Shown here one piece after another: positions 1 through 5,707 of a stretch of 7,001 bases of DNA. The position numbers and the translations under genes were made by a program. Where the stretch lies: positions 1 to 7,001 of the forward strand of contig JAQSXU010000311.1 in NCBI GenBank assembly GCA_029256485.1, in the 5' to 3' direction. The notes beneath the pieces were generated by a model. It ran no database searches, was not told the origin of the DNA, and saw only the letters and a list, made by a program, of their open reading frames with translations. Source of the DNA: Clostridiaceae bacterium. GTDB taxonomy: Bacteria; Bacillota_A; Clostridia; Clostridiales; Clostridiaceae. Numbering within the stretch: the stretch's first letter is position 1; each line of letters starts with the position of its first letter.

Positions 1-156
1 GGCTGTGAAGTTTGTGGACAAGAAGGAAGAATAAGTATATGTCTTAGTGACGAAAACATGAGTGACCCAAAGGTATATTTAGATGACTATGAAAGTGGAA
101 CTAACGAATATGATTCATTAAGCAAGTTTTTAAAAGCATTAATAATAAAGGAATGA
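1..156 (+). CDS. C-terminal end of a possible SUKH (SMI1/KNR4)-type protein, 5' end outside window
   Basis: The frame is open from base 1 and stops at TGA 154-156, giving the last 51 residues of a protein whose start lies outside the window. The visible tail has a short Cys-x-x-Cys (residues 2 and 5 of the fragment), a D-P-K-V-Y-L-D-D-Y strand and a final amphipathic helix (S-L-S-K-F-L-K-A-L-I). A late strand with D-P-x-V-Y followed by a terminal S-x-x-F-L helix is the usual ending of SUKH-superfamily proteins, which in bacteria are often immunity proteins of contact-dependent or polymorphic toxins. With only 51 residues the family call is tentative. The next gene starts 7 bases after the stop, so the two are almost surely cotranscribed. 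Confidence 0.6.
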   Translation, partial: GCEVCGQEGRISICLSDENMSDPKVYLDDYESGTNEYDSLSKFLKALIIKE

Positions 157-163
157 AGAAAAA

Positions 164-937
164 ATGAAGCATAAATTAATGGAATTAAAGATCCCATGTG
201 GCTGGGATATTGTTAGAAACAATTTTTTTGATTGTGAGTGCAATATGAAAGGCTATAACTACAATGATGAAAATTCAAGAGTACTTTTACATTTAGAACG
301 GGATGTTCCTATTGATAGAGGAGATCATTTTATTATTATTTTAGAATGCATATCTGTAGAAGAGGAAAAGAGCATCTATAGAATAACTGCTACTGTACAG
401 GGTATTGATAGTAATAAACACCTTAATAAATTTGAAACTGTTGACTGTAATTTTATTAAAGAAGTATTTAACAATTGGATAGAAGAATTAAGTCAGTTTT
501 TAGTTGATCCAAATGAGGTTGCTCTAAAACTTGGATACATTATATATAGTGAGCTTTATAACAACAGAATAGAGGAATATCCATTAATGCCACTGATGAT
601 TCCAAGTGGGTGGAATATTATTTCTAATTGTTTCTATGATTTAGATTGTACTCAATATAATTTGGACAGAAGATTATTTTCTGCAGATATGCTTTTTATT
701 AAAACAAGCGGTATAAATACTTCTAAAGGTGAATATATAATTTCCCTTGATTGGCTGCCTTATAATAATCCAGAAGGATCCTATGTGATACAGGTTGCCT
801 TTTTAGATTTTGGTGAAGTGATTATGAGATATAAAAGTAAAGATAGGCATCATATAAAAGAAAAGATATTTTCCTTTATGAATATAATAGGAAGCTGTAA
901 AAATAAAGCTGAGGTTATTGAAGAGTTAAATCGTTAA
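164..937 (+). CDS. Unrecognised protein made of two copies of one domain (I-P-x-G-W motif)
   Basis: I do not recognise a named family. The 257-residue protein has no signal peptide or membrane segment and is probably cytoplasmic. It is an internal duplication. Residues 8-26 and 144-162 align without gaps and share 10 of 19 positions (I-P-x-G-W-x-I, then N-x-F-x-D-x-x-C). The next strands (about 40-80 and 175-219) and a closing amphipathic helix (96-112 and 229-245, both containing I-K-E) follow in the same order, so each copy is about 110 residues with an offset of 136. The start at ATG 164 is preceded by AAGGAA (148-153). The gene sits 7 bases after the upstream gene and 13 bases before the next. 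Small duplicated domains in such a gene row are common among toxin-immunity proteins, but that role is inference. Confidence 0.85.
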   Translation: MKHKLMELKIPCGWDIVRNNFFDCECNMKGYNYNDENSRVLLHLERDVPIDRGDHFIIILECISVEEEKSIYRITATVQGIDSNKHLNKFETVDCNFIKEVFNNWIEELSQFLVDPNEVALKLGYIIYSELYNNRIEEYPLMPLMIPSGWNIISNCFYDLDCTQYNLDRRLFSADMLFIKTSGINTSKGEYIISLDWLPYNNPEGSYVIQVAFLDFGEVIMRYKSKDRHHIKEKIFSFMNIIGSCKNKAEVIEELNR

Positions 938-943
938 GGAGGT
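936..943 (+). promoter_or_regulatory. Ribosome binding site overlapping the upstream stop codon
   Basis: AAGGAGGT at 936-943 overlaps the TAA (935-937) of the upstream gene and lies 7 bases before the GTG at 951. This fixes GTG as the start of the next gene and suggests translational coupling of the two genes. Confidence 0.85.
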
Positions 944-950
944 AAATAGC

Positions 951-1505
951 GTGCAGTCAAATTCAGAACCTTATCTTCTAATAAAGTCAATAAGAGTAAC
1001 ACTTCGATTGAATGATATTGATGTAAGAAGGAATATAAAAGCTGGGAATTATTTTGTTCTAGTAAATAACCTATGGATGAGTATTGAAGTGTGTGAACCG
1101 CGTATAAGTACAAGTGGGAGACCTATTAGAGCTTTAAACCTATATGGAAGTCAAGAAGAGGCAGAGAAGCTATTGGTTTTAGGAGAAAACTTACTAAAGG
1201 GCGATACCTCACTTCAAATGAAGGATGAATCAGGAGAGAATTTTGAAATTTATTTTAAGCAAGATAAAGTTAGAAGTTGGTTATATGTTTCAGGAGAATT
1301 TCTAGGAAATGATGAAAAAGAAGAATTACAATGTCTTTTCAAATTGCCAAAGGGTAAAAAAGTAATAGGAATTGCAATAGATGAAAGAGAAAGTGGAAAA
1401 CATGAACTTTTTATAAGTGAGATTACAACTGAAGAAAAAATTCAATTGATTCGTACAGTAAATGATGGGGAGAAGATTTCAGTTGAAAAAATACCTTGGG
1501 TATGA
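951..1505 (+). CDS. Unrecognised 184-residue cytoplasmic protein
   Basis: I do not recognise this protein. It starts at GTG 951, chosen because of a near-perfect Shine-Dalgarno at 936-943 with 7-base spacing. It has no signal peptide, membrane helix or clear catalytic motif. The first half (about 9-100) alternates short strands and one helix (E-E-A-E-K-L-L-V-L-G-E-N-L-L). The second half contains a beta-rich stretch with a K-L-P-K-G-K-K-V-I-G-I-A-I-D-E segment near residues 131-145 and ends in a basic and acidic mixed tail finishing in I-P-W-V. Only two cysteines are seen, so metal or cluster binding is unlikely. It is the third visible gene of a compact plus-strand operon. By position it may share the (inferred) immunity-type role of its neighbours, but nothing in the sequence proves this. 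Confidence 0.8.
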   Translation: MQSNSEPYLLIKSIRVTLRLNDIDVRRNIKAGNYFVLVNNLWMSIEVCEPRISTSGRPIRALNLYGSQEEAEKLLVLGENLLKGDTSLQMKDESGENFEIYFKQDKVRSWLYVSGEFLGNDEKEELQCLFKLPKGKKVIGIAIDERESGKHELFISEITTEEKIQLIRTVNDGEKISVEKIPWV

Positions 1506-1522
1506 CGTTAACATTTAAATAT

Positions 1523-1551
1523 GAGGAGGCAACAAATTGTTTATTAATTAA
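1523..1551 (+). pseudogene. Orphan ribosome binding site with a four-codon reading frame, possible start of a lost gene
   Basis: GAGGAGG at 1523-1529 is the best Shine-Dalgarno in the window after that at 936. Seven bases later TTG (1537) opens a frame that ends at TAA 1549-1551 after four codons. An ATG at 1521 overlapping the site gives only eight codons. The distance from the previous stop (18 bases) is typical of the next gene in the same operon. The simplest reading is that a downstream gene once began here and was deleted or replaced. A leader peptide is possible but has no supporting motif. Confidence 0.4.
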
Positions 1552-1582
1552 ATGGTATGGAAAGTAATTTCCATACCATTTA
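1549..1582. terminator. Perfect hairpin between convergent genes, probable terminator
   Basis: A perfect stem of 14 to 15 bp (1549-1563 with 1568-1582, containing AATGGTATGG and its complement) encloses a GTAA tetraloop. It lies between the plus-strand operon ending at 1505 and the minus-strand peptidase gene ending at 1639. There is no strong U-run on either side, only AT-rich flanks, so termination may be incomplete. Its position serves both directions. Confidence 0.65.
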
Positions 1583-1626
1583 TTACTGTATAATTATAAT
1601 TTAAACATAGTTAATATGATAGTATA

Positions 1627-1651
1627 ATATTGGATTAATTAATTCCAATAT
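1627..1651 (-). terminator. Weak hairpin overlapping the end of the peptidase gene
   Basis: ATATTGGA (1627-1634) pairs with TCCAATAT (1644-1651) around a 9-base loop. The structure overlaps the last codons and stop of the minus-strand gene. It has no U-run, so it may only stabilise the 3' end, with the stronger hairpin at 1549-1582 doing the terminating. Confidence 0.3.
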
Positions 1652-2364
1652 ACAATTACTTTTTTAGAAGTATTATCTACATATGTCATGTATCGTATTG
1701 AACTTTCAAATTGGCTTCTAGACATATATATGAATTTAGATGTATCCCATGGATTTATTAATACTACTGTATCATTAAGTACGCATCTTATTGAATATGA
1801 GTGGCCTCCGTTCCCTATAATACCTTTGCTTTCATCAGCATCTTTAAAATCGCAAGCAGCTGTAATACCTTTTTCAGCATAACAATTTTTAGCCATAGTA
1901 TTCAATAAATCAGTTTTAGCTTTATTTCCTCTAATTTGTGATTGTTTGAATCCTGTCATTTTTGTAAATACATCACAAGCAAAACATCCATTATATACAT
2001 TCATTTCTTTTTGAAGGGCTGCTTCAATAACTTTAGCATCAAAATCTCCAGTAATCCTTGCATTTCTTGCCTCTTTATTAGATACGGTTACTTTACCAGT
2101 TCCAAAATTTAACGTGTAACTTCTATCACTATTTGTTGTTATTAAGTTCATAATAAATCCCTTACCATATGTACTGTTATCAAAGGCCTGTATTGCTGAA
2201 ACAGCTCCACAATCGCCTTCTTGTCCTTGATGAAATATTGTTACTTGTCCATCTAATCTATCTTCAGTTCCCGCAAATGCTGATACTGGTGCAAAGGCTG
2301 TTCCTATTGCAATAGATAAAGATAAAGTTAATGTAATAATTTTGTTTAGTTTAGTTTTTTTCAT
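1639..2364 (-). CDS. Exported cysteine peptidase with calpain-like Cys/His/Asn triad
   Basis: Residues 1-31 form a clear signal peptide (K-K-T-K-L-N-K, a hydrophobic core, then A-F-A with cleavage before Gly32). The mature part of about 210 residues shows a papain-fold active site. It has oxyanion Gln46 and nucleophile Cys52 in Q-G-Q-E-G-D-C, His188 in G-G-H-S-Y-S, and Asn204 in L-I-N-P-W-D. Gln six residues before Cys, and His followed by Asn-Pro-Trp, match the calpain (C2) pattern. The D-C-G-A stretch also resembles C39-like peptidases, though those normally use Asp where this has Asn204. No calcium-binding or extra domains are present, and only about 14 residues precede Gln46, so there is no obvious N-terminal propeptide. 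GAGGG six to seven bases before ATG supports the start. The gene stands alone, opposite to its neighbours. Substrate unknown; a secreted or toxin-like protease is inferred. Confidence 0.85.
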   Translation of the reverse strand: MKKTKLNKIITLTLSLSIAIGTAFAPVSAFAGTEDRLDGQVTIFHQGQEGDCGAVSAIQAFDNSTYGKGFIMNLITTNSDRSYTLNFGTGKVTVSNKEARNARITGDFDAKVIEAALQKEMNVYNGCFACDVFTKMTGFKQSQIRGNKAKTDLLNTMAKNCYAEKGITAACDFKDADESKGIIGNGGHSYSIRCVLNDTVVLINPWDTSKFIYMSRSQFESSIRYMTYVDNTSKKVIVYWN

Positions 2365-2374
2365 TTTAAATCCC

Positions 2375-2500
2375 TCAACAATTTTTTGAATTTTATATTG
2401 ACATATAATGGTTGATTATACATAAAAGTAATTAATTTCAACAATTTTTTGAATTTTATATTGACATATAATGGTTGATTATACATAAAAGTAATTAATT
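2375..2500. repeat. Perfect tandem duplication, 2 x 63 bp
   Basis: Bases 2375-2437 are repeated without a mismatch at 2438-2500, and one further base also matches. The unit begins TCAACAATTTTTTGAATT and ends AAGTAATTAATT. It lies directly upstream of the peptidase start codon at 2364. Each unit carries ATTATA, which reads TATAAT on the minus strand, and TTGACA on the plus strand. Perfect identity indicates a recent slippage or recombination event, and such direct repeats can gain or lose copies. Confidence 0.97.
2415..2443 (-). promoter_or_regulatory. Duplicated -10 box with degraded -35, possible weaker proximal promoter
   Basis: The inner repeat copy has the same TATAAT (2420-2415) but the repeat junction replaces the good -35 by TGTTGA, or TTGTTG at 18-base spacing. 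Activity is likely lower than that of the distal copy unless an activator helps. If used, the leader to the ATG at 2364 would be about 44 bases. Confidence 0.35.
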
Positions 2501-2506
2501 TGTAAA
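2478..2506 (-). promoter_or_regulatory. Distal promoter of the peptidase gene
   Basis: On the minus strand TTTACA (2506-2501) and TATAAT (2483-2478) are separated by exactly 17 bases, one mismatch from the vegetative consensus. The -10 lies inside the outer repeat copy, while the -35 lies just outside the repeat. Transcripts would start near 2471 and carry a leader of about 107 bases that includes the inner repeat copy. Confidence 0.65.
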
Positions 2507-2568
2507 CAAATATTTCCTAAATTATACAAAATGTGCAAAAATGTTGTGCTTTTTTGCTTGTATCTATA

Positions 2569-2596
2569 TTACGACTTAAAAAGTATGTTTTACGAC
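2569..2596. promoter_or_regulatory. TTACGAC direct repeats, possible regulator binding site
   Basis: TTACGAC occurs at 2569-2575 and again at 2590-2596, a 21-bp period equal to two helical turns. It is GC-richer than its surroundings. The pair lies about 65 to 90 bases upstream of the distal -35 of the peptidase promoter. Paired direct repeats with this period are typical of LytTR-type and other response regulators, but the motif itself does not match a consensus I know. Confidence 0.3.
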
Positions 2597-2639
2597 AAGT
2601 GTAATTCTGATAGAAAATATATTGACTATTTTTTTAAAA

Positions 2640-2765
2640 ATTATTTATGAAAGCTATAAAAAATATGACAAGGCTAAAGAACTATACTTGAGGGTTCTTG
2701 AGATAGCCCCAGAAAATGAAACTGAAAGGTCAGGTCGTCATAACCTTTTGGAACACGAAAAATAA
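2640..2765 (+). pseudogene. C-terminal remnant of a TPR-like protein
   Basis: The frame ending at TAA 2763-2765 has a protein-like tail beginning near 2640. Its core is Y-K-K-Y-D-K-A-K-E-L-Y-L-R-V-L-E-I-A-P-E followed by a charged helix ending L-L-E-H-E-K. The pattern Y-x-x-A-x-x-L-Y-x-x-x-L-x-x-x-P is the second half of a tetratricopeptide unit. The frame is open back to 2580 but the upstream residues are not TPR-like, and there is no credible start or ribosome binding site. A good terminator follows at once. This looks like the 3' end of a gene whose front was lost. Confidence 0.6.
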
Positions 2766-2770
2766 ATTAT

Positions 2771-2810
2771 AGTGACATGTATTTATTAATAAAATCCATG
2801 TCGCTTTTTT
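2771..2810 (+). terminator. Rho-independent terminator after the TPR-like remnant
   Basis: AGTGACATG (2771-2779) pairs with CATGTCGCT (2797-2805), one G-U pair, and the stem runs straight into six T (2805-2810). It lies 5 bases after the stop of the remnant and fits a once intact plus-strand gene. Confidence 0.75.
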
Positions 2811-2939
2811 ACAATACAATAAACTACTACAAAATTATAATATTTGTAATAAATAAATGTTTAAAAAGTGATTTATGATAATCATACAATTTTCAAAATA
2901 GTGCATTTTATTAAAGATTTAATATAGGGAGTGGTTTGA

Positions 2940-4802
2940 ATGTCAGAAATAAAAGTTGCTTTTTCTTCAAAAATTGAAGAGCAGCTTAATAGATTAGGAA
3001 TTAGAATAAAGAAAGACTTTCCAAATAGTGAAATGAAATTTAACATCAACAATCAGGGCAGTTATACTGCACCTTTAGCTTTTTCGCAGTTTTTGTGGGG
3101 CTATGAGTGGGATGAATATGAATTTAGAATAACTCAGAAAGGAAAAGACTATTTTTATCTTGAGTATGAAAAAAATGATATTATAGTTATTTTTACAACC
3201 GATTGGGTTGAATCAAAAAGCGGAATTTTGGATGAATATCATCCAAATCTATGTATTGGAAGACTCTATGGCGCTGAGGGCATGGAAGAACTATTAATCG
3301 CTATTGATGATGAAAATCTGGAAAACCCAGGAATAAATGTAGTAATGCCTGACTTCCCAGGTGGCATGGGAACCTTGGGAAAATTAGAGCAGCTTCTGTC
3401 TTATTTAGAAATTGTACCTATGAGTGGCATAAAAAATAAAATAAATAAGGAATTTATAGATAAAACTCAGACAGAAGATGATGTTAATGTGGAATTCAGT
3501 AAAGTTATTTCAGCTTTTGTAGATGGTGCTCAACAAGATAATAAGGAAGAAGAAAAAATAAAGTTGCAGTATTTTAATAAATTATGTAATGAATTTTTTA
3601 ATAAACATCCTGAAGCATCCATTGCATCTATTGCAAATGGCTTAGTACAATTGGGAGTTCCTTATGAACAAGCTATTGGAGATGTAAGCTGGGCAAGATG
3701 CTTTGGTACAGGAGAGGAAGAAAATTCAAGTCAGCCCTCAAGAGGAGAAGTGGAAATAGAGTCAATCAATGAAACTACAATAATAGAGGGTAAATTCAAT
3801 AATCCATCTGAAGAAGAAATTAGAGAGTTTATTGGATTAATAGATGCATGGGAGAGTGATGAAGTTAAAGTTTATGTTAAAAAAGGTATGCCAGTTAATT
3901 TATATTTTAATGGAACTACTCCAATTATTAAAGCAGTTGAAGGTGGATTTAAAGAAATCATAGAATTTTTCATAGCTGAAGGGGCAGACTTAGAGGCAAA
4001 GGATAAGGATGGAGATACAGCACTACATACTGCCATAAACTGGTTAAGAGTAGAAGTAGTGGAGCTTCTTATAAAAGCTGGAGCTGATTTAACTTCTCTA
4101 GCTAGAAATGGCAACACTGTATTAACAAGTGCAGTAAAAAACAGAATTGCTGATATTGACCTTCCAAACAAAAAGAAAAATATAATTGGAATTTTGCTTG
4201 AGGCTGGAGCAGATGTAAATCAAAAAAATGCTGATGGAACTTATACCTTGTGGCATTTAGCTGAGTATAACAGTTTGCCGATTATAGAAAAGGCTATAAA
4301 ATGCAGAGCTGATGTAAATATGTGCAATGAGAATGGAATGCCTCTTATGCATCATTTGGCTGTTAAAGCGAGAGGTTATGAAGAAATAATTGATGCTCTT
4401 ATAAAAGCTGGAGCAGATCCACTTGCTGTAAATTCACATGGTTGGAATTTATATATGATAGCTGTCTGGTTTAAAAATGAAAAGCTTCAAGAGCTTTTAA
4501 AAAGTCATAAGGCCGATGTAGTAAAAGATGAAAAATTAGGCTTCTTTGCTGGAATTGCTGATGGAAAGCTGTCTGAGGTAAAGAAATTTATTGAGGATGG
4601 GATAGATATAAATTCAAAGTTTATTAATGGAGAGTCAGTAGTAACAATAGCAGCAGCCTTTGAGCAAGAAGAGGTTTTAAAATATTTCATTGAAGCTGGA
4701 GTTGATATAAATTTATGTAATGATTTTGGAACGGATGCCTTTGGCTATGCAGAAGGTAAGGAAGGTATTTTAAAGATTCTTAATGAATATAAAGAAAATT
4801 AA
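2940..4802 (+). CDS. Ankyrin-repeat protein with an unrecognised N-terminal domain
   Basis: This is a 620-residue cytoplasmic protein. Residues 1-165 form a mixed alpha/beta domain that I do not recognise (aromatic-rich F-L-W-G-Y-E-W-D-E near 51-59, T-T-D-W near 86-89, and a Pro/Gly loop P-D-F-P-G-G-M-G near 137-144). Residues about 170-300 are helical and linker-like, with an acidic stretch near 258-275. From about 324 to 617 there are eight or nine ankyrin repeats. Clear ones are at 324-356, 357-389, 390-429 (with an insertion), 431-463 and 465-498, recognised by repeating L-L-I-K-A-G-A-D; those after 500 are more diverged. Ankyrin arrays bind protein partners. GGGAG at 2927-2931, 8 bases before ATG, supports the start. 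The 129-base leader from 2811 shows no convincing promoter. The next gene follows after 56 bases without a terminator, so both are probably one transcript. Confidence 0.9.
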   Translation: MSEIKVAFSSKIEEQLNRLGIRIKKDFPNSEMKFNINNQGSYTAPLAFSQFLWGYEWDEYEFRITQKGKDYFYLEYEKNDIIVIFTTDWVESKSGILDEYHPNLCIGRLYGAEGMEELLIAIDDENLENPGINVVMPDFPGGMGTLGKLEQLLSYLEIVPMSGIKNKINKEFIDKTQTEDDVNVEFSKVISAFVDGAQQDNKEEEKIKLQYFNKLCNEFFNKHPEASIASIANGLVQLGVPYEQAIGDVSWARCFGTGEEENSSQPSRGEVEIESINETTIIEGKFNNPSEEEIREFIGLIDAWESDEVKVYVKKGMPVNLYFNGTTPIIKAVEGGFKEIIEFFIAEGADLEAKDKDGDTALHTAINWLRVEVVELLIKAGADLTSLARNGNTVLTSAVKNRIADIDLPNKKKNIIGILLEAGADVNQKNADGTYTLWHLAEYNSLPIIEKAIKCRADVNMCNENGMPLMHHLAVKARGYEEIIDALIKAGADPLAVNSHGWNLYMIAVWFKNEKLQELLKSHKADVVKDEKLGFFAGIADGKLSEVKKFIEDGIDINSKFINGESVVTIAAAFEQEEVLKYFIEAGVDINLCNDFGTDAFGYAEGKEGILKILNEYKEN

Positions 4803-4858
4803 AAAAATATAATAATTCAATTACAAGGTAATAGTGTGGAGAAAGTAGGGATTTTATT

Positions 4859-5623
4859 ATGAGTAAAAAAATTAAAGGAAGCGCAGTAGAAGCTGAAAGC
4901 TGGATAAAAGAGTCTTCACTTTCAGAAGAGCAGAAAGAGCTACTACTTAAATTTGTGAAGCGTTTTAAAACTTTGACCTTTTTTAAAAAAGAATGTCCAA
5001 ACAGAGATCCAGCCTGGTTACAGGAGCTTGGAAGGGTGTTTCTAGGAGCAGTTCCAGATGATCTGTGTTGGTATAAGTTTGAAAGCTTTGATCACTCTAA
5101 GTATGATGATTATAGATATCAACACAATTTTTATAATGAACAGGGATTTTCACGAGATTTAGGAGAATACACTGAAATATTTATGGATGGAGAACCCTTA
5201 TTAATTGTAGCTTGTGTGCTTGAGCATTTTGGTTCGGTTTTAGCAGTAAAAGGAGGACAGGATGGAGATTTAGGAGTATATGATTTTAGTTATGAGCACA
5301 TCAAAAAAGGAGAGAATGGACAAGGAATTATTGATGTGGGAGATGCAGAATTAGCATTTTCATCCTATTTGGACATGCTAAGTCGTGTAAAGGCTATCCG
5401 TTTACAAGGAGAAATTGATGTTAAAGCAGACCTTCTAGAAGGAGAAGAAGTTAAGGGATATCATATTGAAGGAGAGTCCTGTATAAATTGTGGATCTTGC
5501 GCTGAAGAGTGCCATATTTATTGTATAAGTGAAGGTCCAGGTTATTATGTTATAGATAAAAATGCCTATACAGAATGTGGCGAATGTGTTGATATATGTC
5601 CTACTGAAGCAATTATAGAGTGA
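4859..5623 (+). CDS. Fusion of an unrecognised domain with a C-terminal 4Fe-4S ferredoxin module
   Basis: This is a 254-residue soluble protein. Residues 1-185 form a domain I cannot name. It has an early helical part, then an aromatic W-Y-K-F and Y-D-D-Y-R-Y-Q region, a strand pair around 112-130, G-D-L-G-V-Y-D-F near 136-143, and a helix ending about 177. The order recalls SUKH-type proteins, but weakly. Residues 205-254 are a bacterial two-cluster ferredoxin module. Motif one is complete (Cys208, 211, 214, 218). Motif two has Cys240, 243 and 247 before Pro, but its expected first cysteine is Tyr237. An additional Cys222 follows motif one, and His rather than Pro follows Cys218. It may hold one 4Fe-4S plus a 3Fe or non-standard cluster. 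AGGG 8 bases before ATG 4859 supports the start. It probably shares a transcript with the ankyrin gene 56 bases upstream and ends at a strong hairpin. Confidence 0.85.
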   Translation: MSKKIKGSAVEAESWIKESSLSEEQKELLLKFVKRFKTLTFFKKECPNRDPAWLQELGRVFLGAVPDDLCWYKFESFDHSKYDDYRYQHNFYNEQGFSRDLGEYTEIFMDGEPLLIVACVLEHFGSVLAVKGGQDGDLGVYDFSYEHIKKGENGQGIIDVGDAELAFSSYLDMLSRVKAIRLQGEIDVKADLLEGEEVKGYHIEGESCINCGSCAEECHIYCISEGPGYYVIDKNAYTECGECVDICPTEAIIE

Positions 5624-5626
5624 ATT

Positions 5627-5677
5627 TTAAAGAGAATACATAGCTTTGATTTATACTAAACTATGTATTCTCTTTAA
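5627..5677. terminator. Strong bidirectional terminator between convergent genes
   Basis: A perfect 17-bp stem (5627-5643 with 5661-5677, containing AAAGAGAATACATAG and its complement) has a 17-base loop and is followed on the plus strand by ATTTTT. On the minus strand the stem runs into AAAATTC. It starts 4 bases after the stop of the ferredoxin-fusion gene and 30 bases beyond the end of korB, so it probably serves both. Confidence 0.85.
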
Positions 5678-5707
5678 TTTTTAAGGAGTTATGTGCAGAA
5701 TTAATTA

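Noticed and set aside
1688..1882. Plus-strand 64-codon frame inside the peptidase gene
   Set aside because: It is antisense to a well-supported coding region, has no ribosome binding site and its translation has no protein-like features.
2398..2426. Plus-strand TTGACA with CATAAA 17 bases later, present in both repeat copies
   Set aside because: The -10 fits only four of six bases and no intact plus-strand gene follows before the TPR-like remnant, so a divergent promoter cannot be supported.
2533..2556. GCAAAAA...TTTTTTGC inverted repeat
   Set aside because: A seven-pair stem made mostly of A and T after no gene end; too weak for a terminator call.
2868..2890. Fur-box-like GATAATCAT in the leader of the ankyrin and Fe-S genes
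   Set aside because: Only about 12 of 19 positions fit the Fur consensus, which is expected by chance in DNA this AT-rich.
3872..4171. Minus-strand 99-codon frame inside the ankyrin gene
   Set aside because: It is a shadow of the ankyrin repeats; the Ser/Ala-rich translation reflects the complementary strand.
4505..4690. Minus-strand 61-codon frame inside the ankyrin gene
   Set aside because: Antisense shadow without a ribosome binding site.
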